Notes: a model not told the origin generated them from the sequence alone. Positions 19,465-30,399 are shown, counted from the stretch's first letter. The stretch: DNA of 64,000 nucleotides from Prorocentrum cordatum (GCA_963575745.1 CAUYUJ010008602.1:132366-196365); one strand, 5' to 3'. A program made the numbers and translations.

Positions 19465-19668
19465 TGGGCGGGAGTACAGGCGTGGGGGGCGCGGTGCGAG
19501 TGGGGACTGCCCGGCGCTGCGCCGTTAGTGACCCTCGCACCGTTGCTCCCCGGCCCCGCGCACGGCGCGGAGAGTGCCCCTTGTTGGATGAGGGTCTCTC
19601 TCTCGTCCCTTTCCCTTTTTCGAGGCGTGTTCGTGATTCACCTGCACGCTCTCGGCACTGTCCTCACT

Positions 19669-19684
19669 GTCCTGTTCTTTCCTC
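19669..19684 (+). repeat. right target-site duplication of the LINE
   Basis: Exact 16-bp copy of 13328-13343. 19685-19943 to its right is CT-rich then unremarkable; 19790-19900 contains CTCAGGATGAAAAGC and CCTGGGAAAGG, words of repeat family C. Confidence 0.85.
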
Positions 19685-19943
19685 CTCGTCGTCGTCGTCC
19701 TCCTCATCCTCCTCCTCTCGCCATGGGGGGCACGGGTCCTGAGGGACACGGGTCCTGAGGTTTTGTTCGCCGGTGTCAGGCTCCTCGGGCCCTCGACGGA
19801 CCCCAGGTTTGTCAGAATAAAGGCTCAGGATGAAAAGCTCGTCCTGGGAAAGGCCTCAGGGTCTAGGACCCGCTTCCCCCCCCATTCTAATCCTCGGGTG
19901 GACTCCGTTGGCTTCGTCTTCGTCGGCGGCGTGCCCTTATGTT

Positions 19944-20126
19944 GACTACACGTAAGAGTGACCTTTCGCTGGAGTGACCTTTGGTGCGAGCCACTGGGGT
20001 CCCCCGATCGCCGGATGCGGTGCGATAGTTGCGTCCTGCGCGCTTGTGTTCGGTTTCCCCGCGGCCCCCCAAAAAGCTGCGCACCAAAGGTCACTCTTGC
20101 CCAAGGTCACTCTTGCGTGTAGCCAG
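19944..20126 (+). mobile_element. introner-like family 2 element, copy 1
   Basis: About 180 bp with inverted ends: GACTACACGTAAGAGTGACC on the left faces GGTCACTCTTGCGTGTAGCC on the right, and an inner pair GTGACCTTTGGTGCG / CGCACCAAAGGTCAC. The ends contain a strong donor (GTAAGAG, 19952) and acceptor (GTAG, ends 20122). No coding sequence flanks it here. Confidence 0.75.
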
Positions 20127-20132
20127 TTATGG

Positions 20133-20329
20133 TTGCGGAGGACGATCATTGGAGAGGAAGCATGTTGCCAAGTAATTCCCAGGTGTCTGAAACATGTTTC
20201 AAACATGCTTTAAACATGTGAAGCACATGTTGACAGCATGTCCATAACATGTTTCCTACAGTTCAAACACATTTTAAACGATTCAATGATGGGACTGTGA
20301 GGGTGTCCAGTGTCGTGGCATCCACAAGA
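20133..20329 (+). mobile_element. small MITE-like element (family M), copy 1
   Basis: 197 bp, flanked by TTATGG at 20127-20132 and 20330-20335. It starts TTGCGGAGGACGATC and ends GTGGCATCCACAAGA; the interior has repeated ACATGTTT/AAACATG words. Matches 57333-57525 and 57722-57929. It abuts a family 2 element directly. Confidence 0.8.
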
Positions 20330-20454
20330 TTATGGGCCCTTGCGCCCTTCCTCCGTGGCAGGGGCCTCGGAGCGCTGGAGTCGGAAACGGACCATCCGCG
20401 CCCCTCTGCTTCTGAAGGGGGGGGGGTCGCGCCGCCCCGTGCGCAGGCCGTTTG

Positions 20455-20525
20455 GCGAGGAGGAGCTGAGGAGCCAGGAGGTGAAGGAGGAGCCGGAGGA
20501 GGAGGAGGAGGAGGAGGAGGAGGAC
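20455..20525. repeat. (GGA)n microsatellite
   Basis: Imperfect GAG/GGA run, with a G-rich stretch just upstream. Confidence 0.85.
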
Positions 20526-20569
20526 CAGTGTAAACCCAAGAGCCATCAACGATGCTGGAATACTCGGAG

Positions 20570-20735
20570 GTGGATCGACCTCCTACTATGACACGTCGAT
20601 TAAGGAATTGGCTATTTTCTGTTCGCGAAAGGGCGTCGCGGCCGTCATTTCTGCGGATCCAGGTCCGTCGAGTTCGGTCCCAGGCCGTTTTCACTGAAGG
20701 GAGGTTTACTATAGGGAGGTTTGCCCATCGCCGAA
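20570..20735. repeat. inverted-repeat family E, copy 1
   Basis: Diverged copy of 50063-50223: shared GACACGTCGATTA, GGCGTCGCGGCCGTCATTTC, GTCCAGGTCCGTCG-like and GGCCGTTTT words, with GACCTCCTA near the left end and TAGGGAGGTTT near the right. Confidence 0.7.
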
Positions 20736-20989
20736 ATACACCCTCCCTCCAAGCTCCCTCTTCATAGGCCCCTACAACGGTTCATTTCAGTTGAGGAATC
20801 TGCCTCGTTGGAAGACAACCGTCGGAAGACCCAGAAGCATGCCAAAACATAGTTCTCGGGATTCCAAGGCCACAGATCAACCTGACTTCTGCGTCTTGAC
20901 GATCCTGGATCGTACCAGAACGCCGTTCTTGGGAGTTCAATCGCGCGAAGCAACTTAACCGTTGCACCCGCAAAATCCGGAATCCTTCC

Positions 20990-21370
20990 GAAACGCCAGT
21001 TCTACGCTGATCGAGGGAATCCGTGAAGCTCGCGCAAATGTTATATAAGAAATGTGTGCGGCGCTAAGGCAAGAGCCACATGTTGAAAAGGAACCGCCCT
21101 CAATCCGCGAAGCTCTTGCAATGCTTTAGAATGTCTTAGAATGCTTTAGAACGAATGTGCGCTGCGCTAAGGCGAGAGCCACATGTTGAAAACGGGTGAT
21201 CCTCAATCCGCGAAGTTCTTCCAAACTTTTAAAACGAGTGTGCGCGGCGCTAAGGCGAGAGCATTCTGAAGACGGGTGATCTTCAATCCGTGAAGCCCTT
21301 GCAATGTCTAGAACGAATGTGCGCGGCGCCCAGGCGAGAGCCACATTCTGAAAACCACCCGCCCTCCATC
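20990..21370. repeat. tandem repeat, unit about 80-100 bp
   Basis: Four to five diverged units with core GTGCGCGGCGCTAAGGCGAG, then AGCCACATGTTGAAAA and TCCGCGAAG. AT-richer than the flanks. 20736-20990 holds no gene. Confidence 0.75.
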
Positions 21371-21502
21371 TGTGAAATTGTTTCCAACTTCTTGCTTCAG
21401 AGTCATAGGTGGTGAGGAAGCATCAAGCGAAACGCCCGGCCCGCCCTAAAAATTGGCCTCGGGGTGCGAAAGGGAGAAGGTATTCGTAAGGAAAAGGAAT
21501 AG

Positions 21503-21815
21503 AAGAGGAGGAGGAGGAGGAGGAGGAGGAGGAGGAGGAGGAGGAGGACGACGAGAGAGAGAGAGAGAGAGAGAGACACACACACACACAGACGGCACGC
21601 CCTTCAGGTTCCCTCGGAGGGTGCTGCACACCAGCCAGAGCAGACCGGGGGCCATGCTGGAGAGTGCCACAGGCGGAGGAGGAGGAGGAGGAGCAGGAGG
21701 AGGAGGAGGGGGAGGAAATGGGGAAGGAGGAGGAGGAGTAGGAGCAGGAGGAGGAGGAGGAGGAGGCGGAGCAGGAGGAGGAGGAGGAGGAGGAGGAGGA
21801 GGAGGACGGTCAGGA
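21503..21815. repeat. GAG, GA and CA microsatellite cluster
   Basis: (GAG)n at 21503-21550, (GA)n then (CA)n at 21553-21590, and an impure GGA tract at 21675-21815. Glycine- or proline-rich ORFs here are artefacts. Confidence 0.9.
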
Positions 21816-22289
21816 GCGAGCCGCGCTGGCCGTGAGCCAACATGCCATGTGGGCACTGGCCGCAGCTCCGGCCGGCTTGAGATCGCGTTGGGGACGCCGT
21901 GGTCGGCCTTCCGGGGGGGTCCGCGCCAGGAAGGGCCAGAGCCGGGGCCCTGTCGGGGCCCAAAGCCTTCGCGTTCCCGGTTCCTGCTTTTACGAACAGG
22001 CGTCGACGTCGAAGGCTTCAGCCCTCTGCATACCCAAGACACGTAACGTCTCGACCAAAAGCAGGACGAAGTTGTTGTTTCTATTCTCAGCCTCTGGGGG
22101 CTTGTGTTGGGCCCCGGGGAAGTCGACAAGAGTACGAGGGGTGAGAAACCGGCCCTGGGGAAATGGCGGGGTGTCAGGGGGCCGCGGATGGAAACTATGA
22201 GGACACTGCTCGTCTGGATATGTTCTTGAGTGCGACTGAGCAGTGGGCGGCAGTATGGCCCAGCAGAGGCCCGCGATGAGCGATACGTC

Positions 22290-22560
22290 AGCCTGGGGTG
22301 CAGCAACTCCTAGATGGGGTCGGAGTAACTGGGGTCGAAGTAGCTGGGGTCGGAGGGTCACGCCGCATCGCCGATGCATCGCCGATGCGGCTCGATGCGC
22401 AGCCCGATTTGTTTCACGTCGACGTCGACGATGCACCGCCGGAGCATCGCAGGTGCATCGCCGATGCTTCGCCGATGTATCGCCGATGCATCCACGATGT
22501 ATCGGTGAGGCAGCGCGATCCTCCAACCCCATCTACTCCGACCCCATCTAGGAGGCCTCT
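22290..22560. mobile_element. inverted-repeat family D (MITE-like), copy 1
   Basis: Ends are mirror images: CTCCTAGATGGGGTCGGAGT on the left, and ACTCCGACCCCATCTAGGAG on the right. The inside is made of GCATCGCCGATGCATCG words. Four more copies: 24870, 48108, 50701 and 55610. Confidence 0.8.
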
Positions 22561-22644
22561 AACAGCGGGTTGTTGTGATCATCGTCCCGGGCTTGAGCGT
22601 GTGTCTCTGGTCGAGACGAAAGAACATGAGCAAAGTCAGTGGCA

Positions 22645-23085
22645 CTGGGCGGGAGGAGGAGGAGGAGGAGGATGAGGAGGAAGAGGGAATGAAGAGAACA
22701 ACGGAGGTGGAGCAGGAGGAGTTTTGCTCCTCCACGGGAGGAGGAGGAGGAGGAGGGAGGAGGAGGAGGAGGAGAGAGGAGGAGGAGGAGGAGGAGGAGG
22801 AGGAGGAGGAGGAGGAGGAGGAGGAGGAGGAGGAGGAGGAGGAGGAGGAGGAGGAGGAGGAGGAGGAGGAGGAGGAGGAGGAGGAGGAGGAGGAGGAGGA
22901 GGAGGAGGAGGAGGAGGAGGAGGGAGGAGGAGGAGGAGGAGGAGGAGGGGGAGAGGAGGAGGAGGAGGAGGAGGAGGAGGAGGAGGAGGAGGAGGAGAGG
23001 AGGAGGAGGAGGAGGAGGAGGAGGAGGAGGAGGAGGAGGAGGAGGAGGAGGAGGAGGAGGAGGAGGAGGAGGAGGAGGAGGAGCA
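22645..23085. repeat. very long (GGA)n polypurine tract
   Basis: About 440 bp almost purely GGA/GAG on the plus strand, one of the two longest simple repeats in the window (the other is the TCG tract at 36085). Poly-Glu, poly-Gly and poly-Leu/Ser/Pro frames are period-3 artefacts. Such tracts can form triplex DNA. Confidence 0.97.
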
Positions 23086-23340
23086 ACGAAAGCGGCTCCT
23101 TTCCAAACCCGCTGAAGGCCGAAAGCGCCCATACCCATCCAGTCTTGAGCTGAAGGAGTAACAGCAGACTCAGTGAAAAGGAGGAGGAGGAGGCCGACTC
23201 AGCAGGAGGCAGAGGAGATGGATCCGCAGAGAGGCCGCAGCTGCAGGGGGGGAGGAAGGCGAGAACGCGCAGGAAGGATAGGAGGACAGCGAAGAGGAGG
23301 TGGAGGAGGATAATCAGGATGACGGGGAAGGGAGGAGCAT

Positions 23341-23526
23341 CGACTACTCGTAAGAGTGACCTTTCGTCAAAGTGACCTTTGGTGCGGGCCCAGTGGCGTC
23401 CCCTGATCACTGAACACGAAGCGGTAGCAGCGGCTTGCGAGCCCGGGTTTGATCCCCTCGCGACCCTCAAACAGTTGTGCACCAAAGGTTACCCTCACCC
23501 AGGGTCACTCTTGCGTGCAGCCGAGG
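23341..23526 (+). mobile_element. introner-like family 2 element, copy 2
   Basis: CGACTACTCGTAAGAGTGAC at the left and GGGTCACTCTTGCGTGCAGC at the right, with the inner pair GTGACCTTTGGTGCG / TGCACCAAAGGTTAC. Donor-like GTAAGAG (23350) and acceptor-like GCAG (ends 23520). Confidence 0.75.
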
Positions 23527-23639
23527 GGGAGGAGGCGGAAGAGGAGGAAAGAAAGGAGGCGGAGCTGGAGCAGGAGGAGGAACAGCAGCAGCCTCAGGAG
23601 GGGAGGAGCCCCCGCTGCTGCTTTCCCCCCTATCCGCCT

Positions 23640-23905
23640 CCTCCTCCTCCTCCTCCTCATTATCATCATCAACATCATCATCAGCAGCAGCATCATCACA
23701 GCCATCACCACCATCAGCATCACCACCACCATCATCATCAACAACAACATCCACAACATAATCATCATCTTCCTCATCATCCTCATCATCGTCGTCATCA
23801 TCAGCAGCATCATCCTAATCATCATCACCATCATCAGCATCATCACCATCATCATCTGCAATATCATCCTCATCATCGTCAGCAGCAGCAGCAGCAGCAT
23901 CGTCA
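23640..23905. repeat. (CAT/CAG)n microsatellite
   Basis: Mixed CAT, CAC, CAG and TCC triplets, reading poly-His or poly-Ile in shadow frames. 23906-24865 beyond has no recognised gene, though it is GC-rich with several open frames. Confidence 0.9.
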
Positions 23906-24869
23906 TCCGCGGTATCCCCCCCATTGGGGGGGTGGGGGGGGGCAAGCGGTCTCGGCTCCTTCCCGCCGGGCCGTCTTCTGAGCTCCCCGGGGGGCCTGAG
24001 AAGGGCTTCTCTGGGATGAAGCAGAGGAGCCCAAGCACAGGATTGAAAATCTCAATCCGCCACAGGCCTGGGGTCCTGCCGCTGTTGCTGCCCCATCCCT
24101 CACAATGCGTTCCTCTCCTCGTCTCCTCCTCCTGCCGCCAGGAGCAGCAGCAGGGGCAAAGCTCTTCCTCCTGCGGCAGCTCCTCCGGTTCCGTCTGCTC
24201 CCGCGCGGGGTCCAGGTGTGCTGGCGGGAGCAGCTGCGGGGTGAGTGAATACGCCTCGCCCGATGGTGGCGCTGCGCGCCGCGTGTGCAGTCCGTCAGCC
24301 GCGCGTGGGAAGACGCATTTGCCCGCGCGGCTGTCGAGAAGAGGTTCGCGATGGCCCGTGCGGAGGTCGCAGGGGGGGGGGCACTGCGCTGATGCTCGAG
24401 CTGTGCGACGGCGTGATGCTGCTGGATGCCGAGTGGCCCTGCGTGAGCCCAGAATGGAGGGCTCCGTCCCGGGTATGACGCGTGCGGTCCGTGCTGCTCT
24501 GCAGTTGCGACGAGCAGATCGCGGCATATCTTGGTGGCATTGCTTCGAAAAGGGCGTCCAAGGCCCTTGCATCCTTATCGCGCATCTTTATGATACGGGC
24601 CAACTGTAGCCTGGGAGTTCTTTCCGGCGCCGGTCAAGCAGCGCCGCAGCGACTCCTGTGAGGTCGCAGCGCGTTCTGGCAAGCGTTTTCTTATTCTTTC
24701 CCAGCACGTTTGCCGCAAGCCCTCTCCGCAGCTCCTTCGAAGCGCTTCGGGGCTCCTGCGAAGCTCCTTTCACAAGCTTGCAAGCTCCCCAAACCATACA
24801 TGCTTTCAAGCGTCCTTTCAAGCGTCTCCCACTGGCCTTCACGCGCTTCAGACTGCGCTGCTGTCCGGG

Positions 24870-25073
24870 CTTTGGATGCCACAGGTGCGGTCGGAGGATC
24901 GCGCCGCATCGCCGACGCATCGGCGACGAAATTCGATGCGGAGCTCGACTTTTTCCACGCCAGCGTCGCCGATGCATCGCCGACGTGGCGATGCATCGCC
25001 GATGCATCGGTGAAGCATCGTCGATGCGGCGCGACCCTCCGCCCCACCTGCGCTGAGCCCATCTCGGAGGCCT
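24870..25073. mobile_element. inverted-repeat family D, copy 2
   Basis: Core GGTCGGAGGATCGCGCCGCA ... TGCGGCGCGACCCTCCG with GCATCGCCGATGCATCG inside; the outer arms have decayed compared with 50701-50899. Confidence 0.75.
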
Positions 25074-25179
25074 CCAGCCCAGGGGTGGGAAGCCGGCCCC
25101 CAGACCTCTCCTGCCGTGCGTTCCGGCCATAGTCTCGTGGCGGGCCCAGCCGCGGCGAGGAGGGGCAACCCCGAGGCCC

Positions 25180-25222
25180 GCGGGAGAGAGAGAGAGAGAG
25201 AGGAAGAGAGAGAGAGAGAGAG
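25180..25222. repeat. (GA)n microsatellite
   Basis: About 40 bp of GA. 25223-25790 beyond it has no recognised gene; it includes AACGTTCT-like words near 25590-25660. Confidence 0.85.
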
Positions 25223-25794
25223 ACGTCCACACAATCTCGAAGGAGCTCGAGGTTCGAGGCCCTCGGGGCCCGAGCCCTCCGGGCCCTCCCCCCCTGCTGC
25301 CTGGGGGCCCAGCTCGGCTGCAGCGAGAGGCGGCAGCCCGGCCAGCGGCCCCTCCGCGCGGTGCCGCCGGTGAGAGGCGCCGTGCGGCGACGCGAAGCCG
25401 GGCGACGCCTGCTACCAGACAGTGCCGGCCCCGCCCCTCTCCGCGCGGCGGGGGCTCCAGCAGTGGCGAGGCGTCCTGGCTCCCCTATGGGCCTGCCAAA
25501 CATTGTTCTAAGCACCTTTTGCGGTTCCCACGAGATGTCCTTGGAACATATCTGGCTGAGACCGTTTTGCTTTGACGCACTGGGGTAATGTTCTAAAAGC
25601 ATTGCTGTTGTTTTTAGAACGGCGTTGTTCTTAGAACGTTCTTGGGCTTTCGAATAACATCTCGTGGCAGGACTGTAGGAATGCCGGGACGGCCGGTCCC
25701 TGCTCAAAGGGGGGGGGGGGCGGGCCGTCGGGGGTCGCCAGAGGACACCACGCGCAGGCCCAAACCCCTTTCGAGTCATGGCAAAATCAGGCCC

Positions 25795-25893
25795 TCTTCT
25801 CTCCTCCTCCTCCTCCTCCTCCTCCTCTTCCTCCTTCTCTTCCTCCTCCTCCTCCTCCTCCTCCTCCTCCTCCTCCTCCTCCTCCTCCTCCTC
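25795..25893. repeat. (TCC)n microsatellite
   Basis: Polypyrimidine triplet run placed directly before a family C repeat. Confidence 0.95.
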
Positions 25894-25899
25894 TCCACT

Positions 25900-26065
25900 C
25901 GCCACTCAGCGGGAGGTTCTTCGCCACTCCCGGCCTCTGGGGGCCTTCAGCGGCCCCCGGGGGCCGTCAGAGAGCGACGCAGGATCGAGAACCGGCCCCA
26001 GGGAACAGGTCGAGGCCTCTGGCGGTCGATGTTGCGAAAGAATCCTGACGTCGGGGGCCTGGGGA
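25900..26065 (+). repeat. dispersed repeat family C, copy
   Basis: Order of words: CGGCCTCTGGGGGCC, GGGGGCCGTCA, GACGCAGGATCGA, GGGAACAGGTCGAGGCC, GGCGGTCGATGTTG, CCTGACGTCGGGGGC. Same order at 49215, 49785, 56165, 61290 and 61640. 26066-26590 to the right has no gene seen. Confidence 0.75.
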
Positions 26066-26589
26066 GGGGGGTGGGGGGAGTGGGGAGGGCTTGTTAGAAG
26101 CTGAGGTGTCTGCCCTTTTCTAGTCTTGGCGGGGCCTTCTCGTCGCTACGGCCAGGTCCGTCTCGGAGTTTTCGTCAGGGCGCACCCCAGGACGGGTCTG
26201 CAGCCCGGAATCCCGAACCCTTCCACGACGGGAGGATTTTGGGCTGCTTTCGGCCTCTGGGTCTCAGAGGGGGTTCGAGACCTTCGGGGCCCACGTGGCA
26301 TGTAAAGAGACAAAGTAAAACGCAAGTCGGAGGTTTGAGGTTGCATCTTGAGCGTCTTGGACCGATTTGTCGGCGAACTGGGACCCTATTGACTGTCTTC
26401 GGAGCATATTGGGGCCCTCTTGGCCCGTCTTAGGGCCCTCTTGGGCCCGAAAAGGCGCGCGACAAACCGCCTGGACCCGCAGGGTTACGCGCCAAGCCCA
26501 GGAAGATTTGTGAATTTGGGGTCCGGACCCTTTTGGGAACCTTTAGAATCGAGGACTGAGGCTCAGGGGATTTGGCATAGGACCTGAGG

Positions 26590-27400
26590 ACACTCCCACT
26601 CCGTGCCCAACGTCACGGTGGCGGATCTATTACATAATGCGTCCAGATTTGTGGGAGAGCATATATTGCACCAGAAACATAACACAGCATATGGTAGCAA
26701 CAAACTAAACAACCATAACCTTCACACACATGCACTGTATTGCAATAACATGGATTGGGAGTTCGAGCGTGCAGCAGAACATAACTGGAATGCAACATCA
26801 GAAACAGAGTTCAAAGCCCACTTGCATGATGGTCAATGCGAGTGCAACTATGATAGCGACATCCGAGTACCACATAATAGTATATCTAAAATGAAACCAG
26901 ATGTAATCGATCCGACTACAAAGGAGCAGGACATAACTGAGCAAGGCAGATGCTATTCTGTACCATGACGTACTACTGTGGAGTCGTAAAGTGTAGAAGT
27001 GGGTTGAACGGAACACTACATAGCAGGGCAGAGTGTAGTATAACACAGTAGAAGAGAACATAGCAGAGCATAACGCAATATATTTTGTTCAGATAGTCCA
27101 GAGACGAACGTAGTTGACCGTCGTAGAAAAGACAATATCAGCGACCGAGTAAGTGCGTCCTGTCATGACGCGTCGTGTGCGTCTAGGTCTGGCCGGCCAC
27201 AGGAACAAAAGGCGTAGCAACGACGATACGACGACGTATCAAACGTGACACTGGTCACGACGCAACGCCAGCACGTTCAGAGCATAACATCATAGAGCAT
27301 ACCATAATCGAAGTGTGACTCGAGAAAAGGGCAGCGACCGATTAACGACGCCCCTTCACACGCAACATGCGAGCCACAGTAACAGCGCTGGAGTCGGGAA
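26590..27400. other. A-rich, low-GC island without convincing genes
   Basis: Composition drops sharply in GC compared with the rest. It contains many drifting ATAACACAGCATA-like words. A 121-codon frame at 26603-26968 is open, but the repeated words, odd composition and lack of any motif argue against it being a gene. Confidence 0.5.
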
Positions 27401-27409
27401 CAAGCGCCG

Positions 27410-28800
27410 AAGGTTTATGTGGGGATCGCTCGAAGACAAGTATTTGCGTTGGCGTTACCGAAGGTTTTTTTTGTACCTGGGCGCATCTCAATAGAATCAC
27501 CTTGCGGCCGCTTCACAAGAAGGGTTTCTTGTAATTGGCCTTGCAACATGTTCTGTTGATGACAGCCTTGCCAGAAGATTCCTTTTGCTGTGGCTGACCG
27601 ACCGGATCTGTGGTTTGCAGCGTTACACGAGGTTCCGTTCTGTGATGGTCCTACAAAAACATTGATATGTTTCTTCACAAGTGGATGTGTTTTGTTTGGG
27701 GAGTGTTCCATAAAGGTTTTTGTGGGCGCATCACAAAACACGTGTTTGAATAATCTTTCCTGTGGCGGGGTGCCGAAACGTTGTTGTGGCGGCCTTACCT
27801 ACGGACTCCTTTTTGTTGCGGCCTTCCTCAAAGGTTCGTTTTGAGATGGCGTTGCAACATCAATATTTTCGTGGCGGCTTTGCAAACGAAATCTTTTGGA
27901 GACGCCCTTACAACATGTTTGTTTTGTGGGGGGGGAGGTTTTGCACAAAGGATGTTTCGTGGAGGGCGCACACAATCATTGGTTGTGGTTTTACAAGTGA
28001 ATCCCTGCTGCCGCTAGTTTGAGAGTATTTCTTGTGGCGGCCTAGCAGATGTCGGGTGCCCTTGCGGGAAGCACGGACAACATTGAAGAAACCAATGAAG
28101 ACCATGAGAGCACACCGAAAGCGCAACAACATTAAAACAACACATGAAAGCACATCGGAATCCATGGCACGCAAGCGGTAACACATGAACTCGCATACGT
28201 TGCGTTGGCGTTCTTATGTTACCGTTGTGGTTTCATTGTGGTTCGTGTTTCTCACTTGTTCCAACTGAGTTGCCCAGGAGGCTGCCGAACATGGGATGCC
28301 TTTGTTTCCTGTGGCGGCCTTGCGACAGGATTCCTTGTGCAGCAGCCGTGCAAAAAAAAGGATTCCATTTTGTGGCGGCGTTACAAGCGAAATCGTCGTG
28401 TGGCGGCCTTGCAAAATGGCATTCTTGAAACACGGCCTCCGTACAAAGGGATTCTATGTGTGGCGAGGTTTCCCTATGTGGTGGCCGAGCGAATTCCGAC
28501 AGCCCCCGCGGAAAACAATGAACGGCAACGACAAAACGAATCACCAATCAAACACCCGTTTGAAGTACAACGAATAGGATTGCAAGCAAGCGAGCACACA
28601 TGAAAGCACAAGACATTTAGTGTTTGCGTTTAGGGTTTTAGTGTTTTAGTTGTGTTCCTTTGTTTCACGGCGGCTGCCCAAATTGGGTTGGTAGCCTTGA
28701 AACGGGATTTCTGCTGTGGCGGCCGAGTAGATTCGGTGTGCAGCGGCCTTGCAGAAGGAGTCCTTTTGTGGAGGCGTGGCGGCGCGCGCAGGTGGCCCGT
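27410..28800. repeat. degenerate minisatellite, GTGGCGGCCTTGCAA core
   Basis: Roughly 20 or more diverged units spaced about 50-70 bp with core TTKTGGCGGCCTTRCAAARG and TTC-rich spacers. Confidence 0.75.
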
Positions 28801-28864
28801 ATGATATCATTATCCGAATCAGTGTTTGCACTTAGGGTGTTTAGTGTTTTTCTGAGGAGCCGGG

Positions 28865-29226
28865 GCTGCGTGGCGGTCTGGCGGCTATGCTGTCGCCGTC
28901 GCCGCCCTGTCGCCGCCCCGTCGCCGCCTCGACGCCGCCCGTTTTGGGGCTGTGTGGCGGTCTGGCGGCTATCTTGTCGCCGTCGCCGCCCTGTCACCGC
29001 CTCGTCGCCGCCTCGTCGCCACCCGTTTTGGGGCTGTGTGGTGGTCTGGCGGCTATCTTGTCGCCGTCGCCGCCCCGTCGCCCCCTCGTCGCCGCCCGTC
29101 GTCTGGGCCTGTGTGGCGGTCTGGCGGCTATGTTGTCGCCGTCGCCGCCCCGTCGCCGCCATGTCGCCGCCGGCCGTCTGCGCCTGGGTGGCGGTCTGGC
29201 GGCTATGTCGTCGCCACTGCCGCCTC
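28865..29226. repeat. tandem repeat, unit 75-84 bp, five copies
   Basis: TGTGGCGGTCTGGCGGCTAT starts units near 28865, 28951, 29036, 29111 and 29187, each followed by TTGTCGCCGTCGCCGCC and variable CGCCGCCTCGT runs. Confidence 0.85.
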
Positions 29227-29449
29227 GCAACCTGTATTGCACATTGCACCGTCTAGATTCCACAATATCGGTTCTCGTTTCTAAACGGAAAATAGGCTCT
29301 ACCCCCCTCTTTCGTTGTAATGCTGCTCCAAGGCAAAGGGGTCCCCCTGGTAATTTTCTGGAGAAGTTCAAGTTTCGTTTAAGTTCAAAAAAAGTTATGG
29401 GAAAGTTCCGGGTTTTCATTTTCATGTTTCACTTATTTGTTTTATTAAA

Positions 29450-29745
29450 AAAATAGAATAGTAACGAATTCATTTAAATTCATATGAAACAAGCAATTAT
29501 ACTTGTATGTAGTATTGCATGTTGTTGCTTATTGTATCATCTTAACTTGTATTTGGTATTAGAAAACAATTGAATATTCTTTGTTTTTTGAATGGAATAA
29601 TGACGAACTCATATAAGTTCATATGGCACAGCCGATCATACATGTATTTATTATTGTATTTGTTTTGCTTGCCGTACCATGTTGAATTGTTTTGATATTA
29701 GAAAACCATTGAATATTCTTTGTTTTTGAATGGAATGGTAACGAA
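29450..29745. repeat. AT-rich tandem repeat, unit about 140 bp
   Basis: AATGGAATAATGACGAAC-like starts, TTCATATGAA/TTCATATGGC, and GAATATTCTTTGTTTTTGAA recur near 29450, 29585 and 29725. Confidence 0.7.
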
Positions 29746-29749
29746 ATCA

Positions 29750-30070
29750 CGCCTATGCCAATGCCAACGCCTATGCCTATGCCAATTTCGTCGCCCCTCC
29801 AATTGGGACATTCGTCATGCCCTATGCCAACGCCTATGCCTATGCCAATGCCGTCGCCCCTCCAATTGGGACATTCTGCGACACTGACGCCCCCGAGACG
29901 ACAAAGACGCTACAGGGGCAATTTCTGCGACAGTAGAGCCCCTGATACGACGAGGGCGCTACAGAGACAGATCTCGCGACACTGCAGCCCCCGAGCAACA
30001 AGGGCGCTACAGTGACAAAGTTTGTAGCGCTACAGCTCCTGATCCGACGAGGGCGCTGGAGAGGCAGATT
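29750..30070. repeat. two short tandem repeats
   Basis: 29750-29880: two ~67-bp units of CCTATGCCAATGCC and CCTCCAATTGGGACATTC; a third lies at 32000-32060. 29880-30070: three ~60-bp units with GACGAGGGCGCTACAG. Confidence 0.75.
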
Positions 30071-30074
30071 TTGT

Positions 30075-30265
30075 GACACGGCATTGCTTACCTCGCCCAT
30101 TTCGGCACGCCCTTCGCGCATTTCGTGGCCTCATCGGGAGCTCCACCCAAGGCCCCGGCGGCCGCGTTCGCATAGGTGACCACGCCCATTTCGCCACACC
30201 CCTCACCCGTTCCGTGGCCCCATATGGGCCTCCACCCAAGGCCCCAGTGGGCGTGCCGCGCCGTG
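30075..30265 (-). repeat. 90-bp satellite family, small array
   Basis: About two units containing CGCCCATTTCGGCACRCCC, TTCGTGGCC and GGGAGCTCCACCCAAGGCCCC. Opposite orientation to 42125-43770, same as 52760-54425. Confidence 0.8.
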
Positions 30266-30399
30266 CAGCGCGCCACCCTATACTTCGAGATTTCTTGCAG
30301 ATACGAGGCGGATTCAGCGAAAACGTCTAGCTTGTCTTCTCGCACCTCGAAGACGCTTCCCGTCATCCGCCAACGCCCGTCCCAGTTGCAGCCTGGAGC

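Larger units (their letters stand above)
13344..19668 (+). mobile_element. full-length dinoflagellate LINE, 5' end is a spliced leader
   Basis: A 6.3-kb non-LTR retrotransposon bounded by a perfect 16-bp target-site duplication. It has ORF1 (zinc-finger plus coiled coil) and ORF2 (endonuclease, RT, RNase H, zinc fingers) one base apart. The first 22 bp are the dinoflagellate spliced leader, so the integrated copy was reverse transcribed from a trans-spliced mRNA to its very cap-proximal end. There is no poly(A) tail; the 3' end shows a CACTGTCCT/CACTGTCCT micro-repeat at the duplication border. Intact ORFs and an exact duplication indicate recent insertion. Confidence 0.9.

Noticed and set aside
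22575-23161. Long Glu-, Gly-, Leu-, Pro- or Ser-rich ORFs
   Set aside because: All are translations of a (GGA)n microsatellite; the same holds at 8955, 21503, 25795, 47498, 48645, 55826, 60735 and 63410.
23425-23465. tRNA-like B box (GGGTTTGATCCC) in a family 2 element
   Set aside because: No cloverleaf can be drawn, an A-box-like word lies too close, and other copies of the family lack it.
23640-23905. Possible CRISPR-like or regularly spaced repeat
   Set aside because: It is a CAT/CAG microsatellite without spacers, and the organism is a eukaryote.
26603-26968. 121-codon ORF in the A-rich island
   Set aside because: Lies in drifting ATAACACAGC-type repeats with no domain, and low GC unlike any coding sequence in the window.
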